Program-made: the position numbers and the translations under genes | Shown: positions 12,626-24,255 of the stretch, one piece after another | Numbering within the stretch: position 1 is the stretch's first letter | Layout: each line of letters opens with the position of its first letter | From: Escallonia rubra | Lineage: Eukaryota > Streptophyta > Magnoliopsida > Escalloniales > Escalloniaceae | NCBI GenBank assembly: GCA_033065855.1 | Contig: JAVXUO010002762.1 | Span: 857,351 to 921,350 of the forward strand | DNA length: 64,000 nt | Direction of reading: 5' to 3' | Notes under the pieces: model-generated | What the model was told of the DNA's origin: nothing | Databases searched by the model: none | The model's input: only the letters and a program-made list of their open reading frames with translations

Positions 12626-13090
12626 TCAGACAGAAATTAGGCTAAGAGCACTTCCGACGAAAACGGCTACAAAATTCCCGACCAAAGACGGCACCACCTG
12701 AAGCAGTGTCAAAGGTGCCCGGAGTAAACCACTAGGGAGGTTAACGGTGCAGGTTGCAGCCGGTACTGTGACTCTGAGAAAACAAGCTGCGGGATCAAAG
12801 GCCAAAGTATCAGCTGTAGTCAACGCGAAGAGATATACACCCGCAAGATTTGTCACACCTGACTGTAGCACGGTTTGTAAAGAGCTAGTGCCACAGACTA
12901 GATCAACCGGTGCATTTTGAATGATAGTTTGTACGCCACCGGTGGACAAAAGTGGACAAGTTAGGACGCCACCTATAAGGGCACTCGAAATGAGCTGGTC
13001 AGCTATTACGAGTGCTTGAGCCGATGGCAAGGTGACAGAGACCGAGAGGAGTGCTAGGGTCATGAGAAGGGCTGAGGAAGGGAAGGCCAT
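12626..13090 (-). CDS. Secreted phylloplanin-like / pollen Ole e 1-fold protein
   Basis: A single-exon gene for a 154-residue secreted protein. Residues 1-26 form a signal peptide (hydrophobic core LLMTLALLSVSVTL, likely cleavage after AQA). The mature part has four cysteines at 45, 66, 103 and 114. The C-terminal pattern DPAACFLRV, ATCTVNLPSG matches the family of phylloplanins and related Ole e 1-like proteins, which are small hydrophobic surface proteins; tobacco phylloplanin is secreted onto leaves and inhibits oomycete spore germination. The sequence is very rich in Leu, Val and Ala and ends in a hydrophobic tail. I start at 13090 because a TATA box lies about 76 bp upstream; an in-frame ATG at 13165 would lie beside that box, upstream of the transcription start. 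Antimicrobial function is inference. Confidence 0.7.
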   Translation of the reverse strand: MAFPSSALLMTLALLSVSVTLPSAQALVIADQLISSALIGGVLTCPLLSTGGVQTIIQNAPVDLVCGTSSLQTVLQSGVTNLAGVYLFALTTADTLAFDPAACFLRVTVPAATCTVNLPSGLLRAPLTLLQVVPSLVGNFVAVFVGSALSLISV

Positions 13091-13165
13091 TGCTAGTATA
13101 GTCAATTTGTTTGAAGAACAAGCAAAGTTCTGTGTGTGCTGCTTGAAGAGCCTCAAGACATGCAA

Positions 13166-13172
13166 ATTTATA
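13166..13172 (-). promoter_or_regulatory. TATA box of the phylloplanin-like gene
   Basis: On the minus strand the sequence reads CTATAAATTTG, a good plant TATA box about 76 bp upstream of the chosen ATG at 13090. That leaves room for a leader of about 45 nt. Confidence 0.55.
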
Positions 13173-14042
13173 GGGGAGCATAATGTAGGAAATTAAGGGC
13201 TTTTTGGGCAATGAACTTAACCAACTTGTATGTTGGGACATTGGAAAAAGGGGGCAACTTGTATCGAGTGGATCAAGCGTGGAAGTTTTGTAGGGTATCT
13301 TATATTCTTTTGTGCCCAGTGCCCACTATAGGTCTACACTAGTTAGTTTTAATATACAAGATCTAGTCATTGAAGCTAAAAGGGGGCTTAGAACCGGAAT
13401 GGATAGCCAGGAACCCTAAATATAAAATCTGACTGATCTTGCTTTCCAATTTTCTGCGCAACAGATGAATGATGGTGGTTGTTGTGCAACCATTGCACAA
13501 TATATAGAATTATCAGGAGCTTTGTAGGTGTGATCAACTCTGGTAAAACAATTTGATGCTTTATGTTTCTATATATATTGTACATAGTAAATGAGGGTAC
13601 AATAACAACTTCTGCGTCTTTGGCAGATTTAACTGAACACATATCTAATATACATGCGTGTGCCGAATGTATGCTAGTGGCTTCTCCGATCTGATGTGAC
13701 CTCATATATCATCGATTTTTTTTCAAAATTGAGACTTGTATCATCGGTATTGGCCGTCGTCGATCGTTGACACGTTGTAATTCTTTCCCGTGCAAGGATT
13801 TATCAGATCAACCCCAAAAGGTCGACTAACCTGGACTGCGACGTGGTACATGCATGTAAATCAATTTTGGTAGAAAGCATAGGTTTAATTAATAGGCACA
13901 GCTGACTTTCTTTTCCAAGCTTGCGCGCGCATGAGTGAAAGAAGAGGAGCAAACTTGTCCACTGCGAGATAGGATTTAAGTGGAAGCTTGGGCATGCCTA
14001 GCCTATACGTAAACCTGTAGGCAGTGGCTGGACCACTCAGCA
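13173..14042. other. Gene-free sequence upstream of the phylloplanin-like gene
   Basis: Presumed promoter sequence for the minus-strand gene, then unassigned DNA up to the solo LTR. ORFs here are short and unrecognised. Confidence 0.45.
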
Positions 14043-14047
14043 AGAAC

Positions 14048-14959
14048 TGTTAGTGTTTTCCTAAATATAGTGTCAAGTTTGGTTCATTTTCTTTGTCAAA
14101 ATGATGAAAGGAATGTGAAGAGGTAAGAATGAAGGAATCCCACATAGAAGGGAATTGAAAAGGTAAGTGGGTATATAATAAAGTACTCCACTTACTTTAT
14201 TACTTATGTGGTATGCTAAGGTGTGTGCATGTGCACCGAGTATGGTGCGAAGCACCATACGAGGAACAATCGCACGCACGCGCGCGCGCGCGAGCGTGGC
14301 AGTGGGCTGTGAGGCGCAATGTGGCGCTTTGATGGCGCACATTGGACGCCTTTAAGTTTTCGTCACGAAAACTAGACCATCGGTTCAACGGATCCGACCC
14401 TTGGCAGTTGGGTGGTTACACTCGTGTTATACCCGAACAGTTGCACCTGTTTGGCAGCTGGGGGGTGCTAAGTTTGACAGACCCAACTGTTGGGAGCTGG
14501 TTAGTTACCAGTCCGGATCTGTACCGTTGATCTTAACGGTTTCTGATCCAACGGTCCAGATTGCTTCGGTGATGATGAAAAGGTGTGACACTTGATTAGC
14601 AACCACTAGTGCTTTATAAATAGAGCACAATGGTCAGATTTTCGGACCTAGCAATAAGCCTCTACTCTCTTCATTTTTCTTTTCGGCAGATCTTTTACAA
14701 CAAGAAATTTCTGCAGAATTTCTTACTTGTAAATCCCATTATCCAGAATTCCATACACATATCTGTGGGGTGAATATCGTGTGTGCAAACGCTATTCACT
14801 AAAGCGCTTCGTTGTATCTTGGAGGATATTTGCCGGTAACCCGCTGCACACCGTTTTCTTTGGTGGGGGCAAATATAAACTTAAGGAGAGCGTTTTACAA
14901 CGTGCCTCGAAGCCGATCATTCTTTCAGTCACAAAGCCATCATACCGTATACCCCAACA
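14048..14959 (+). mobile_element. Solo LTR with 5-bp target-site duplication
   Basis: A 912-bp unit that begins TGTTAG and ends CAACA, so its ends show the usual TG...CA and short inverted symmetry. It is flanked by a perfect 5-bp direct repeat AGAAC at 14043-14047 and 14960-14964. Inside lies a TATA box (TATAAATA, 14615-14622) about 340 bp before the 3' end, as expected for the U3-R border, and an alternating CG/CA run at 14275-14293. No internal retrotransposon sequence adjoins it, so it is a solo LTR left by LTR-LTR recombination. Superfamily cannot be set without coding domains. Confidence 0.85.
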
Positions 14960-14964
14960 AGAAC

Positions 14965-16055
14965 TACCTTGAAAGTTGAAACTGTGAATGTGCCGGCTTA
15001 ATATGTATAAGAAAACGTAAAAATGAGAAGTTCACCAGCGCGGGTCATGGGCACAATCCAACTAGCGTTGCCCAGAGCCATTACAACACACTCCGCTCAT
15101 AAGCATTAGCGGTAAGCACCTTGCTAGCGGACGCATGTTCTCATTAATGTTGCGGCTTTAGGGGTCAGGGCTAATCTCAACCCTTTCTCTTGGCAAATAC
15201 ATCCAAGTCCAAAGCCCAAACCTAAGAATACTTGTCATAAACTTGGTCAGAAATGAATATTTCTTCACCTAATTTTATTGCCAAAAGATTAAAACGTTAC
15301 TACCGTTGCACATTTTTGCAGTGAATGAAGTCTGAAAACACATAAGGGTGTGGGAGATTGTAGATTTTCTTTACTAACCACCCCGGCCATTTTGGGCTGA
15401 AGTCTCTAGTGTACGTGAACAAGAACTAGTTGTTCGAATTATCGGCATGACAGGATTGGAAGATGTAAGTTGACACTCTCCAGGATGTGCGAGATAACCC
15501 ATTTGCTAGCTAGTTACGAAGTTCAAAGTGGGCGTATCCAACACCAACAATGTGGGACAAGAAGTTCTTGTCAAAACAAGGAAGCAACTTTGGTTTGACA
15601 TACCATGAAAATAGGCACCAGTTTCAACAAGTGCGCTCTATATTTTTCTGCAGAATCAACATGCTTTCACCAAATGCATGTAATTTAATGAAGGCCAAGT
15701 AAGGGGGGAAGTAAAAAAGAAGAGACGAGACCCCAGCTTATTACAACTGAAGTACCCAAGGGCATTCCAAAAAAAAAAAAGACAAGAAAGACGCAATAAA
15801 ATACATCAACTCGGTCTGAGTAAAGCTGATATGACAATCTTTAGTGTCAAAATGGAGAAACTATACGCATTCGATCAGCCCGATCTCAACTTTTGCCCAG
15901 CCTGAACGTAACAGAAAACCATATCTGATCATGCTGTGACGTATAACCTATTCAGCTTCCACTAAAGTCGGATTATCTCCGTAAAATGCTTCTTTAATTT
16001 TGGTGGGCTTAAAACTTTCTCGAATGGACAAGTACCACCCGGATATCGTATACAA
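14965..16055. other. Gene-free sequence
   Basis: No supported gene. A 12-bp A-run lies near 15769-15780. Nothing else was recognised. Confidence 0.45.
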
Positions 16056-16647
16056 CTACCTCACGTAGGGTATCCAAGAAGGAAGCCGCAAGGCATAATC
16101 CTCATACTACAACAAAAGAAACTGCCTTAAGTAGTGTTCCTCGTAGTGTATCCGTTGCGACAAAAATGGCCAAACAACAAAAGCAGATAGTGACAGTGGA
16201 TATCGGACTGCATAGCATTATTTGAGTGCCAATCGACCAGATGAAGAAACCACAATATCCAGGATGACGCACGAATCTATAGACTCCGTGTGTAACCAAT
16301 TTGTGATGCTCTTGGTGCTTAGTCTTGATCATATGAGTATGAGCAGCTGTTAGAATTGCCAATTTACGTATTATTTCTCCAGTAACAACCATTGCAAGGC
16401 CCAGGTTGCTTATGTACCTGTTTCCCTTTAAGTTGGGAAAAAGATAATTTCAACAAAGTACTCTAGCAAGGATTCGAACAAGCCATTGCCAGAAGATTGA
16501 TTTTGCTGATCAATGGGGACCTGAGAGTAACATTTGAACGGCCATGAAAAGCAATTGCTAGTAAGTATTCTGAACCACGAAAGAAGATTATAGCAGATAA
16601 GAACTGTATTAATAACTGTCTGCAACTGTGTCACTGAAGATCTCCAT
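16056..16647 (-). pseudogene. Isoprenylcysteine carboxyl methyltransferase (STE14/ICMT) pseudogene
   Basis: The intact enzyme methylates the C-terminal prenylcysteine of CaaX proteins in the ER membrane. Almost the whole family sequence can be followed on the minus strand, but in several frames. MEIFSDT (from 16647) is followed in another frame by CRQLL, GSEYLLAIAFHGRSNVTL and ISKINLLAM. Another frame gives LLEYFVEIIFFP. A further one gives NLKGNRYISNLGLAMVVTGEIIRKLAILTA, then the catalytic-domain signature KHQEHHKLVTHGVYRF and VRHPGYCGFFIW. A last frame gives HYEEHYLRQF and, after a TAG at 16107-16109, YEDYALRLPSW to the end. So at least four frameshifts and one internal stop are visible, plus a two-residue deletion before HTHMIK. 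There are no introns in the copy. Some plant ICMT genes are intronless, so this need not be a retrocopy. Confidence 0.85.
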
Positions 16648-17056
16648 CCTTTTGACAAACTAAGCATACCAATAGCTCAGCAGGTTTTACTCGGACCTGG
16701 AGAACTTGCAAAAACTCTAGCAACCGAGTCCTTAACCCCAAGGATGCTTAAGAGTTAAGGATGACATTTTCTGTGCAAAAGAGAGACAAGATTAGGAAAT
16801 GGAGTACCATAAGCGAAGTACAAGATCCAAAAAGATCAAGTACCTTCAATTAAATAAAGCAATATACCGAGAGGCAATCTTATGCCAATGTTGGGCTTAC
16901 AAGGGCTAGCAATATATCAGATTCTCTACATCAAATGCATTGCCACACTATTATGTTTTTTCTGGGTGACACTGCATTGACTGGCGCTGAAGTCAAGGAT
17001 TAGTTGTTGAAGCGGGTTGCCATCACATTTCCGAAGAAAGAAAAATATGTATGTCA
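16648..17056. other. Gene-free sequence
   Basis: Lies between the ICMT pseudogene and the mariner-type element; nothing recognised. Confidence 0.4.
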
Positions 17057-17058
17057 TA

Positions 17059-18215
17059 CTCCCTCCGATCCTGATAATTTGATCAGGTTTTACATGGCAC
17101 GCATATTAAGAATTTAATTTATATATTGTATGTTTCTCATTCTACCCTTTATAGCTTGTTTGCGAGTTTTTTTTAGGAGAGAAATGAGAGGAAAAGAAAG
17201 GAAAGTGGCTCCTTTCTTTCCTTTTCTCTAGTTTGTGAGTTTTTTTTAGGAGAGAAAAGAAGAGAAAAGAGAGGAAAGTTTGGACCTCTTTTGTCTCTAA
17301 ATCTTTCCTCCCAAAATTGGGAAGAAACGGAGAGAAAGGAAACTTTTGTAAGTAATATTTTAAAACTACCCGTATTACCCTTCAAATAATGAAGACTAAA
17401 TTTTTAAAGACTTTTAGATTTTAGGGTTCATTTCAAGAACTTCTCATTTTACTTACAAACAAATAATTATTTTAAATGTTAGAGTTGACTCAGAACTGAT
17501 TGTTTTACTTTTAGTGTGACATTAATCAGATTTGGATGTTGGAATGTTTGTAGTCAACTCATGACTACTTCTTGTTTTTTTCTTTCTATTGTGATATTAA
17601 CCAGTGATGTAAGACTTATTACATTTATATGGTATGAATTTTGTATGATATCATTGATGACTAATTTATTTTCCTCTTAAAATCATATTCTTTTTTAGTA
17701 TCATACATCATGATCTTGGTTAGAATTATGACGATATAGTTTAAGGGTATATATGTAACCGAGTGTCTTTTCTTTTCTTTTCTGCTGAACTCACAAATAA
17801 GAGAAATGAATGATATTTTCTTTTCTTTCTTAAACTCACGAACAGGAGAAAGGAAAGTTGTCTTCCCTTCTCTTCCTTTCTTTTCTCTTCCTTTCTCTTC
17901 TTTTCTTTTCTTTTCTCTCATCTCAAAACTCACAAACAGGCTATTAAAGAGAGGGAGAAGAGAGTAGGTCAGGAAAGAAAAAATTTGTTGGTGGAGTGTT
18001 AAATATGGATAGAGAGATAGAATAAAAAAGTGGGCCCGAAGAGAAAAAATGAGTTGGTGAAGAGTTAAATGTGAAGAGAGAAAGTGAATAAAAAAAGTGA
18101 AAAAATGGTAAATATGGAAAAACACTTAAAGAATCTTTCTTAATTTAGACAGTGAGTAATTTTTATGGGATGACCCAAAAAAGAAATATGATCAATTTAT
18201 GAGGGACGAAATGAG
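17059..18215. mobile_element. Mariner/Stowaway-type element with TA duplication
   Basis: The left end starts CTCCCTCCGATCCTGATAAT, the familiar Stowaway/mariner terminus of plants. The right end, read on the other strand, starts CTCATTTCGTCCCTCATAAA, and both continue with a TTGATCA-TTT match. The element is bordered by TA at 17057-17058 and 18216-18217. Total length is 1157 bp, of which 792 bp is a second element nested inside. Without it the host element would be about 360 bp, with no transposase. Confidence 0.75.
17152..17943. mobile_element. Nested PIF/Harbinger (Tourist-like) element, TTA duplication
   Basis: Terminal inverted repeats TAGCTTGTTTGCGAGTTTT (left) and, on the other strand, TAGCCTGTTTGTGAGTTTT (right). 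TTA is duplicated at 17149-17151 and 17944-17946. The left 150 bp and right 150 bp are mirror-like GA-rich and CT-rich tracts, so the element could fold back. A 3-bp TTA duplication fits the PIF/Harbinger superfamily. It lies wholly inside the mariner-type element at 17059-18215 and is therefore younger. Confidence 0.7.
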
Positions 18216-18217
18216 TA

Positions 18218-19584
18218 TTACGAACAATGCAGTTCTTCGATGCAGGGATCGCCGATAGGGCTGCCCACGATAAGGTATAAGCTCAGTCTGAACCGAGATT
18301 GTGATCAAAGAATGGTGTTTGAGTGGGTCATAGTTGACAATCGGTAATGGTTCATCCTTTCACATACCTATGTTTAGAATTGTAGCAGAGTATCGGTTGG
18401 ATCTTCACATAGCTAGTTGAGATCAGCAAGTGAAGAATATGTGTAACATGGGAGTAAAGGAACCTACTTGACACCACAAAACTATAACGTTCAATTTCTT
18501 TTCTTCTTCGTCTTCTTCTACCTTTTTTTTCAAAGTTCGGCTTTGTCAGCAGCGTCAGAGCAAACAAAGTGTTTATTAAGGGCTTCTAATCCCAATGACA
18601 TTTAAATATTAGCACATTAATTCCATGGTTGGGTTAAATTGCCCTGTTCATCAAATATGCACTCGCCCTTAAAAAGTTGAAAAAAAAAATTAATGCCTTA
18701 ACCCACGTCCAAGGTGTAGTTAATTTTTTTCTAGAAAGAGTTTAAATGATACCAGGGTTCGGGACACTAGTAATGCCACTTCAAACTTATTTCGTTTGTT
18801 GGATCAAAAGGTTAGAAATCACAATAGATAATATTACAAATAAAAAGGCGGACTCAGATAGTGGAAGAGAAGAAAAAAAATTACGAGTATATGTCAAATC
18901 TGCACGTTATGAATGGATGGTATGAGGGATGAGTATTTGGGCTAGAAAGTAAAAGACCATTAGGACTTGGGAGAAAGATTTAAAATTTAAATTACTCTAC
19001 CAACGATTTTTAAATTTTTTAGAAAAGGGCAGAATAACAAAAAAAAAAATGTAGACTTAAGGATATACGTTAAAGTTCAAAAAATATTTCTAAGGTGCTC
19101 TCCTTTCAATAGTAGTATAGATGTCAACATGACAGAGAAATCAGAAAGCTAAAACATTCCTTACTGCACTCGTAACATCAAATATATATCTCAAGTTGTG
19201 AGTTCACAACAAATTTTCCACTTACAACAAATATATATCTCAAGTTTTTTCATTTTGGTACGAAGGCTTTTATAATTGAGACTGCTTATATCCCTGCTTG
19301 TATTGACAAAGTAGAATGGGCCACTTCGATCAGAACTCCTTTTTGTTGTTGATCTCAGATGAACTTTTTCGGAATTTCTTAGAGTCAGACCATCTTTCAT
19401 AGACAACACAGATAGAGAGCAATAATGCTGTATCTAACTCTGAGCTTCATTCAACTTAACTGGTCAGCAGACAAGTGAACTACAAGGCCCCGATTAGAAG
19501 AATATGTCGGACATATATAACTGATCCAGGCTGCATCCAAGAACTTATCCCGCGTAGAACCGCGAGTACGAGTTTAAGTGATAG
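18218..19584. other. Gene-free sequence downstream of the ALKBH1-like gene
   Basis: Includes the 3' untranslated region of the minus-strand gene that ends at 19585. A short motif 'acaacaaatatatatctcaag' recurs around 19180 and 19222. No other feature seen. Confidence 0.45.
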
Positions 19585-22500
19585 TCAATACTCCCTAAAT
19601 GTTAGATTCAGACGGCCAGGCTTGAGATTTGATTCTTCCAGCAGAGTCTTGGGAGCAGTATTTGGAAGAACTCTACTCACCCCATGAAATATATGTCTAG
19701 ATTTCCCACCAAAAATCAAGACGTCTCCTGATTCCAATATGACTTTCTCTGCCTTCTCAATGTCCCTCTGATCACCATATAAAAACTCTGCAGAGTCGCC
19801 AACGGAGATGGAGACCACAGGTAGTTCTCTACGGAGACTTTCTTGAGTTTCATCCTTATCCTGGAACCACAGTATGAAAATGTCTTAGGATCATGCAAAC
19901 TCTCTTTTATTTGCATTTTCTGATTTCTCCCTTAAATCCCCTTTTTCAGACTCTCGTTGAGCGACAGGGAGGATATATCAAGAGGAACGAAAATGGCAAT
20001 GTTGCAGGCAGGCAGGTTTGACAAGCTGTTACAGACAGTTACAGACTTGCTCTTTTACCAATGCCTCCTCAACAGTAAAAGTAAGCATGAAACCAACAAT
20101 GTGAAAGAGTGTAAAAGTTCATTTGCTAAAATCAACCTAATACAGCATGGCAATCAACTACCTGCATCTTTCATCACAAAGAATACACAGCAAGTCACTC
20201 TAAAGATACATGCCACTGGAGTTCATAAGTTGAGAGTAACAACTTGAAAGAGTATATAAGTTCAATTCTTGAATTTGACCAAATAGGTAAAGACTATTCG
20301 TCGCAACAGCTACATCCATCTTTTCATCATGGAAAAAGCAATAGGAGTAATATAATTTCAGTCTCACTCTAAAGACATGCCACTAAAGTGATTTTCAAGA
20401 TGAATAACAAAGCATCATCAACGAAAATAAGGATGGTTCAGAGAAGACAGGCAAACAGCACTATCTAGCATATCACAGGAGGAAAAGGAATGCGAAGATT
20501 ACAAATATGAAATATGACTATAATGTTGCCACAATGACAACCAACATTGTTATGGAGCCACAAGGGTTTCGCAACCCTTGGTTAGATGTTCAACTCTTTG
20601 GACCTTTATACTGTTCACGCCAAGTGATGGAACTGCAGTAATTGAACATATATTGTCGCGATGAACACCAAATTGCTATATATACCTTGGCAGGGTTCAA
20701 CAAACCGGCCGTTACATACGTGCATGCAACCCTAGCATCCATACGGAATACACGCACAGCTTAAGTCTAGAATAATGCAAATCATCAATTTGCAGGAGCC
20801 TGTTGCCCCATCAAATTTTAAACCTCAAATCCACCATATTTAATGGTAATTCATCCAAAGATAATTCAGTGCATAGGTTTATGCATTTTTTACCAGGAAG
20901 AATATCACAACTTTCACTAAAACCATAAAACAATAAGGTTTTGCTTTGTATTCTTGCAGTTACTGATTGTTAAATATTTTCAAAAATATCTTGGCGCCCA
21001 CCTCAAACAATTTCTCTGGCTTCGCCGCCGGTTGTCATGCAAACCACAATGCTAAGTCAAGCTATGCAGGATCTATAATGCAAGCTTTGAAGAACATTAC
21101 TGTAATCTTGAAATCACCGAGGTAAAAAACAGAATAAAATTTAGAAACCTGATGAAGACCAAGGCGGCCACTATTTGAATAAAAATTGACAATGCAGATG
21201 CTTGGTGACAGTGGGGGAAGGATGCCTTCTACATTTCTTGGTTTCAAGTGTTTATGTAGGTAGGCATGAGAATCCTGTATTGCTCCTTTGACCAACTGAT
21301 GAAATTCAATTGGAATAGCAGGAGGTTTTGCACCATCAAACTCCCTTAGGTCAGCATACTTGCTTGTCTCAGGTTCCCAATTCATACCAAGGCACATCAT
21401 CTTCAAATTCAGCTTTGCTCCATCCCGATAGCCAGGCTGGTAAAATCCTCCAGAACCCAGACCAAGCTCCCGGCAACTCTTTATGATTTTCACCTAGACA
21501 CATGTATAATGTACGATTAATCAGCCGACAACCAGGTAGGAAAATAATACACCTCTAGACTCTAGCAATTTAATCAACATTAAGCAGGACCAACACCAAC
21601 GCCTATAGATCCAGCCCAACAAATCAGTAAATGAAAGATATTAGCGGCAGCATATAGATTTATATAACAGTGGCGGAGAAATCCATTTTATCAAGTAAAT
21701 GGAATGATAAAACATATTTGAGACAAGAAGCTTCATAACCATTATAATTGTAAAAATCCCTATACTCATCAATATAGGCATTCACTAACAATCAACATAC
21801 CGGAAATAAGCATAACAGAATCAAGTGGAATGTTGCTGAATGGAACATCCGTTGTATAGAAAAACATCAATTAAGAAAATCAAGGAAGAAACAATAAATA
21901 GGTTACTCTAAGTTGCACCTGATCTTGGAAGGAGATGTGACTCTTTAAGAGAATCATGCCGGACCTCAGTACACTTGGGCTTTGCTCTTCCATGGCCCGT
22001 TTAATCTCATTTCTTTTCTCCCTATTCTTCACGTGAAGAGAGGGTTTTAGCCTGACATGAGTGTCATTTCTCTCTCTGCAGATGTCAAAGGGAGCTCCCA
22101 CGGGCTGGCAATCAGAGTTCTCTGAGGCTCCCGTATGACCTGTTTTCACATGAGAAATTTGCCCACACCCAGTGTCCTTGGAAGGCACTTCTTTGATGCC
22201 AGATTTAGCTACAAAAGAAGACTCGGAAGACAAGCAGGCAGTATCAGCAAGATACGACGTTGGGCTTTTTTGCCCCTTCCGATTCCTTGTACTAAGCTGC
22301 CTATTCCAGGGACCAGACTGACCAGATAATGAAAGAATTCCCTTCCCAGACATGGACTCAGAAGAAGATAAACAGTCACTTTGTCTCGTAATATTGCCCA
22401 CGGGCTGGCAATCAGAGTTCTCTGAGGCTCCCGTATGACCTGTTTTCACATGAGAAATTTGCCCACACCCAGTGTCCTTGGAAGGCACTTCTTTGATGCC

Positions 22501-23073
22501 AGATTTAGCTACAAAAGAAGACTCGGAAGACAAGCAGGCAGTATCAGCAAGATACGACGTTGGGCTTTTTTGCCCCTTCCGATTCCTTGTACTAAGCTGC
22601 CTATTCCAGGGAACAAACTGACCAGATAATGAAAGAATTCCCTTCCCAGACATGGACTCAGAAGAAGATAAACAGTCACTTTGTCTCGTAATATTGCCAA
22701 CTGACTCTGGTGAATTTTGGTCCAGCTTAACACTTCCTATACCAGAAGATAGACCTTTAACAGCCGATGACTGAGAATCTTGTTGTTCTGGATAGTTCGA
22801 TGGTGCTGTACAATCAAACTGCCTTGAATTGCTGCCTGTTGACATTATTCCTGTAGTTTGCCTTCCAATACGGGGTAAATTATTCTTTCGACCAGAGGAA
22901 AAATTGTCACAAGTTTCATCAGCTTCAATCTGTAGATTGCAAAGGGAGTATTATTCATTGAAAAACAGAAAGTGTCCATCCATCTATATGATACTAAATA
23001 GCGGAATTGCACTAACTTGTGTTGGGGAATTTTCTTTCCGCTTGTCTGGCTCGTTAAGATCTTTTGAAACGAC
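19585..23073 (-). CDS. ALKBH1-like Fe(II)/2-oxoglutarate dioxygenase, first exon unresolved
   Basis: AlkB-type demethylase of the ALKBH1 group; relatives remove N6-methyladenine from DNA or N1-methyladenine from tRNA. Minus-strand exons: 23073-23017 (DLNEPDKRKENSPTQ), 22929-21919, 21493-21149 and 19860-19585, all phase 0, giving at least 562 residues. The catalytic half is intact: KNREKRNEIKRA, GFYQPGYRDGAKLNLKMMCL, ICIVNFYSNSGRLGLHQ spliced to DKDETQE (the HxD iron ligands span the exon border), GDSAEFLYGD, ESGDVLIFGGKSRHIFHG (distal His) and the 2-oxoglutarate-binding GRLNLTFREY. The N-terminal half is Ser-rich and disordered, and carries a 100-residue tandem duplication. A plausible first exon is 23691-23617 (MVGGWGGNDSGGAG...), phase 0 with a GT donor, but this is a guess. 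Substrate cannot be read from the sequence. Confidence 0.85.
22097..22696 (-). repeat. In-frame 300-bp tandem duplication inside the ALKBH1-like gene
   Basis: Copies at 22097-22396 and 22397-22696 differ at about two positions, both within the segment 22313-22316 / 22613-22616 region (ggaccaga versus ggaacaaa). Each encodes the same 100-residue Ser/Gly-rich block, so the frame is kept. The near identity shows a very recent event, or ongoing exchange, or an assembly artefact. Confidence 0.95.
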
Positions 23074-23099
23074 CTATTCTCACATAAACCAAACTATCT

Positions 23100-24010
23100 T
23101 TTGAAACCTGTCACGCTAAAAGAAAATTAAAGCCAAAGGTTAATAAATTATGACCGAAAGCATCACAAATTACCATCAGAAACAACATTATCAGTTAAAC
23201 TCCCAAACAATCTGCTGCTAGATCACAAACTATCAGTATAAGTTTGATCAGATGTGATTTGAACAATTACACCACGATTGTCCTGTAGGCAGTAGCTTAA
23301 GGACTATAAATCAACAAAACCACAATAAAGAAAACAAATACAGCAATCGTGAAATTAAGCAGGAGGTAAAGAGTGAACGATAACTGCATACGAAGTTGGA
23401 AACTGGACAAAGAAAATCAGCTAATAGGTGTCATAAACCGAATATGTAGCTAATTCTACCGTGTTTCGCTTTCCTTTTTCTTTTATTGCCAAAAAGATCA
23501 AGGGCCACCAATTAAGCAAGAGAACTAGGCGGTGCATTGTAATGTCTATGGTTTTCTTCAGCCATAGACTCGCTTCATTTTCTTCCCCTGGAAAAATCCA
23601 TACACAAACATTGTACAGCGAACGAACAAGAGAATCGAACTGATTCAACACCAGCACCACCACTATCGTTGCCTCCCCAACCACCCACCATCGTAACCAC
23701 GTAAAAGTCTACCAACAAGGATGCAATTAGCATCGAGGAGGGAGAGGACAAAGATGAAGAACCAAAGGTTAAGATCTTGGCATCTACACTCGTTGGTGTG
23801 GCAGCGAGCCGGACCTCGACGAAGAAACCTTCGATGAAGAAGCCGACTTTGAGCTCTTCAGTCTATGTAAAAGCCTCCATTGATTGGTAATTCTTCCAAT
23901 CGGATGGAGGTATCCAGATAGACCACAACACTTCGTCTGGATCCAGAGCCTGATGTTATTCTTCCTTGACTCCCTGGAACTCCGATCCACTGCTCACTCG
24001 TGTGTGTAAT
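23100..24010. other. Upstream region of the ALKBH1-like gene
   Basis: Likely holds the missing first exon or exons and the promoter of the minus-strand ALKBH1-like gene. The best candidate exon is 23617-23691. No other recognisable gene. Confidence 0.4.
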
Positions 24011-24255
24011 TGCTGTGAAAGCATCAAATTCAAAACTAATTGCCACTGAGAGGAGAGGACTACAAGGCTTACATATTGAAGTATTGTTTGTTATTAACAT
24101 GCCCCCTCACATGTGGCCCAACTATTTTTGAGTGTGCCTAGCACGTGAAGAAATTGATTGGGAGATGGTGAGGAACTAATTTTTGAATTGTCTGCTCGGC
24201 CTGGATCGACTAGCTTTCAAAACTAATTGGCAATGAGAAGAGAAGCCCTACAAGC
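24011..24255. mobile_element. LTR-like fragment
   Basis: Contains 'aactaattgccactgagaggagag', then 'catattgaagtatt', then 'aacatgccccctcacatgtgg'. The same order appears at 50660-50790 and is typical of LTRs in many dicots ('...aattgGCAATGAG...acatgCCCCTCAcgtgtgg'). No ends or target duplication were found. Confidence 0.4.

Noticed and set aside
14275-14293. CG-alternating tract as a Z-DNA regulatory site
   Set aside because: Short simple sequence inside a solo LTR; no further support.
17173-18125. Ser/Phe/Arg-rich minus-strand frames up to 154 codons
   Set aside because: They come from GA/CT-rich arms of nested transposons and have no protein-like composition.
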